This document shows, piece after piece, positions 62,801 to 64,000 of a stretch of DNA of 64,000 bases. The notes under the pieces were generated by a model. It did no database searches and was not told the origin of the DNA. It worked only from the letters and a program-made list of their open reading frames with translations. Position 1 is the stretch's first letter. Each line of letters starts with the position of its first letter. The DNA comes from Amphiura filiformis (taxonomy: Eukaryota; Echinodermata; Ophiuroidea; Amphilepidida; Amphiuridae): NCBI RefSeq assembly GCF_039555335.1, contig NC_092640.1, positions 39,848,295 to 39,912,294 of the forward strand, in the 5' to 3' direction. Both the position numbers and the translations under genes were made by a program.

Positions 62801-63791
62801 GTGTGTGAGGGGTGTGTGCATATATGTATAGTCTCATGTGTATTATTTTAACTAAATGGTTTTAGGTAACAATCCAAAAGATTGATAAAGCTTTATGAAG
62901 TATGAACAAATCTAATTTAATTTTTAACACATGTTTAGCGTTTCAATTACAGAATTATGGCTACTTATAGGCAGTGCTGCCAATAAGCCACAGACCCTTA
63001 GATCTAAAAATTTACGGATTTGTGTCATTTATCACAGCTTTTTGGACACATGGATTGCCTTACACTGGCATGTGATATACCAGTTGTAATATTCCCACAT
63101 ATTCAGAGTCGTAACTTAGAAAAAAAATAATCAACATATAAACAAAAATGTAAACCTCAAGGGGGAGGTTCTTAATAGAAAGGTGGGTATAGTCTATATA
63201 CCTTCCTCGAGCCAGTAAAGTAAAATCAAATGTACACTTTTGTATACTTCTCATCATTACATTTAAAGATACATATAGAAAACAATATCTAAATTACTGA
63301 CTTGAGAAAGGTATACAGACTATTGAGGGATGTTCCGCAATTTCAGGTATCATTTCCATAAGTTTAGCTATGGTAGCAAATTAAAAAAAAATGGTTTAGA
63401 GAAGGTGCATTTCCAATTTTTGTCAATTTTTTTTTAAGTATATTTTTTTTTGTCTCTATTTTGACACATTTGGTAGATTGATGTCCTCTTTCAGAATCCA
63501 AGCTGCATATCCCTACACAACCAAAACCAAGAACATCCTACGAAAACAACCAACACTCCTAATTAGAAACACATATCAAATTGTTTCTTATGACCACTAC
63601 TTTACCTCTGCCGCAGTTTGAGACCGCTGCAACTGAGGAATGGGTGATTTTGCCGGGAATCGGAACTCATCTACGCCAGGTACGGTGACCGGTCTTTCGC
63701 GGATACAACCCGCCTTAGCATACTGAACGGTAGCTGTTGATTGGCCAAGGTAGTTGTATAGTTGCTTGTAACGCTTACCATGGAAACGAAC
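53835..63791 (-). CDS. Unidentified basic, largely disordered protein with a short coiled coil, 5'-partial
   Basis: Six exons in consistent phase on the minus strand: 63606-63791, 61730-61879, 59884-59956, 57163-57401, 56095-56208 and 53835-54659 (stop). All borders are GT/AG; 528 residues are visible. The first exon looks folded (VRFHGKRYKQLYNYLGQSTA, then RPVTVPGVDEFRFPAKSP). The second is Ser/Arg/Pro-rich (SRPGSRSNSRTRSRPRSQTR). The third has EDPRIKLLQAIHDRK. The fourth and fifth together encode a heptad-like stretch EKDVLERQNILDSLQYEIET joined to LEERRMQKLKEQIRQHL. The last exon (275 residues) is Lys/Ser-rich and low in hydrophobics (KPKQKRERQPSPEAIRR; KSKAKKKSDK), ending ISMTLSEMVK-like as NGMTLSEMVKST. 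No enzyme motif, signal peptide or membrane span. I do not recognise the family; a cytoskeletal or ciliary scaffold is possible but unsupported. 5' exons lie beyond the window. Confidence 0.75.
55630..55923. repeat. Two CAGGCTGGGAAATAA repeats in an intron
   Basis: CAGGCTGGGAAATAA...GCGCC starts at 55630 and 55791. The second ends in the near-complement ATCTCCCAGTCTAG at 55923, making a 133-bp foldback rich in CCAGGGGCTA/TGGCCCCTGG. The first lacks its right end. Confidence 0.55.
56598..56792. repeat. Hairpin repeat in intron
   Basis: TCATTTCACATAATAGCTA pairs with TAGCTATTATGTGAAATGA. Inside, CTCATCTCAAGTGGAG pairs with CTCCACTCGAGATGAG. About 195 bp, non-coding. Confidence 0.75.
56832..57084. 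mobile_element. TA-flanked MITE
   Basis: Ends TGTGACCCATCACATCGAAA and ...TTTCGATGTGATGGGTCACA, TA outside. Arms extend through CACGGCAGTTGTC. 253 bp, in the intron between exons at 57163 and 56208. Confidence 0.8.
57682..58188. mobile_element. TIR element inserted in the LINE
   Basis: Ends TATACCTCATAAATATTT and AAATATTTATGAGGTATA are perfect inverted repeats. About 500 bp with GC-rich patches (57735-57900), no coding. Confidence 0.65.
58192..58368. repeat. Hairpin repeat
   Basis: ACAAATACAACATGTTT pairs with AAACATGTTGTATTTGT. Inside, GGAAGTAGTCAAAACTACTG pairs with CAGTAGTTTTGACTACTTCC. The GAAGTAGTCAAA motif appears four times in alternating orientation, and TTTGACTACTTCC also at 57758-57770. 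Confidence 0.75.
58770..59095. mobile_element. MITE AG1, copy 1
   Basis: Left AATTAGAGAAGGAGAACCAG, right ...GGTTCTCTCTGATGAAT. Internal CACTCGACCACCATCTTGAT and GTTGATGCAACC-like joints. It shares ends and body with 61325-61597. Confidence 0.55.
59400..59865 (+). mobile_element. LINE 3' end (CR1/Jockey-like)
   Basis: Reads ASFFKRIIPLWNQLPLTIRS and then SSFKSQLSE before a stop, the typical LINE C-terminus. About 330 bp of 3' UTR follows, ending in AATAAAAAAAATAAAAAA near 59850-59868. 5'-truncated, directly upstream (in its own sense) of the host exon at 59884. Confidence 0.7.
60270..60577. mobile_element. Right part of a CAGTGGCGTA-family element
   Basis: Ends CCCCCCATGTCAAAAATAAA then TCTACGCCACTATG and shares GGTCATTTTAACC-type text with 3400-3585. 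Left end not seen. Confidence 0.5.
60785..60980. repeat. Hairpin repeat
   Basis: GACATGACCTTAATCTTCC (about 60824) pairs with GGGAGATTAAGGTCATGTC (60916-60935). ATATACCCCCAATG pairs in part with the ACCCCCTGTG stretch. Non-coding. Confidence 0.6.
61325..61597. mobile_element. MITE AG1, copy 2
   Basis: Left AATTAAAACCAGAGAACCTG, right ...CGGTTCTCCTTATTAATT. Shares CAACCATCTTGATC and the ATTGCACATGGCGGTATAG block with copy 1's right part. Confidence 0.55.
62273..62773. mobile_element. TA-flanked MITE
   Basis: Ends CTGTAAAAACTTGATAGTTA and ...TAACTATCAAGTTTTTACGG with TA outside (62271-62272, 62774-62775). Two internal stretches with CAACTGAGCCC and GGGCTCAGTTG are also inverted. 501 bp, non-coding. 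Confidence 0.8.
62776..63605. other. Intron sequence
   Basis: AT-rich intron of the minus-strand gene. No exon, repeat boundary or RNA gene recognised. Confidence 0.5.
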
Positions 63792-64000
63792 CTGTGAATA
63801 ATGAGCGGTGAAACATATAATATTCGAGGTATGATTTAGCTACATAATTACGTAAAACACTGATTGGCTGCAGCTCACACGATCTTACCATATACACCAG
63901 GCACAAAAAGAAATTCGTCAGTTATATTCATCCTTGCTGTTCAATAACTTGATAATTTTGGATTATTCTGAAATATACATTTTGTTAATTGGACTTTGCT

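Overview
This is a window of animal nuclear DNA: AT-rich, long introns with canonical GT/AG borders, no operon structure, and dense with DNA transposons, LINEs and SINEs. The octamer-like string TAGGCCTA recurs across it, and the Toll-like receptors (TLRs) are single-coding-exon, single-cysteine-cluster genes in a local cluster. Together these suggest an invertebrate deuterostome (echinoderm or hemichordate grade). That placement is inference; no taxonomic marker gene is present.

Layout. (1) About 1.6-17.6 kb, plus strand: the 3' seven exons of a gene for a bacterial-type extracellular solute-binding protein (periplasmic-binding-protein fold, SBP_bac_3-like) with a stop at 17614-17616. Its introns are packed with a hAT element with a perfect 8-bp target duplication (14245-16314), a Harbinger-like element nested in it, a foldback family in three copies, L1/Tx1-like and CR1/L2-like LINE 3' ends, SINEs and TTAA-flanked palindromes. 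(2) 17.6-22.4 kb: intergenic, with three palindromic elements in a row (19472-20415). (3) 22.4-44.6 kb, minus strand: a Toll-like receptor cluster. TLR-A (22422-26405) is broken by a palindromic insertion and a frameshift. TLR-C (31329-32515) is a 5'-truncated copy made by a 3.7-kb tandem duplication (28818-32515 and 32516-36257). TLR-B (35074-41588) is the best copy, but its signal peptide is cut off by a 3.4-kb TA-flanked transposon and it has one further frame break. TLR-D (about 42.48-44.62 kb) is a TIR-domain relic split by a composite repeat. (4) 44.6-49.2 kb: a satellite of small hairpin units around GCTATC...GATAGC, itself hit by a 2.4-kb TA element carrying two TTAA elements and by a TTA-flanked element. 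(5) 49.2-53.8 kb: intergenic, MITEs and a tRNA-derived SINE. (6) 53.8-63.8 kb, minus strand: the 3' six exons of a host gene for a basic, largely disordered protein with a short coiled coil. I cannot name it.

How the parts relate. The three TLR bodies share the same layout (LRR ectodomain, LRRCT, one membrane span, acidic linker, TIR) and the same 3' flank. That flank carries one copy of a short motif beside TLR-A but a 51-bp minisatellite of about 13-14 copies beside TLR-C and TLR-B. The cluster therefore records birth by tandem duplication and death by transposon insertion. The most distinctive items are the intron-bearing bacterial-type solute-binding protein gene, the TLR-B signal peptide separated by an in-frame-reversible insertion, and the covarying palindromic elements at 19.5-20.4 kb.
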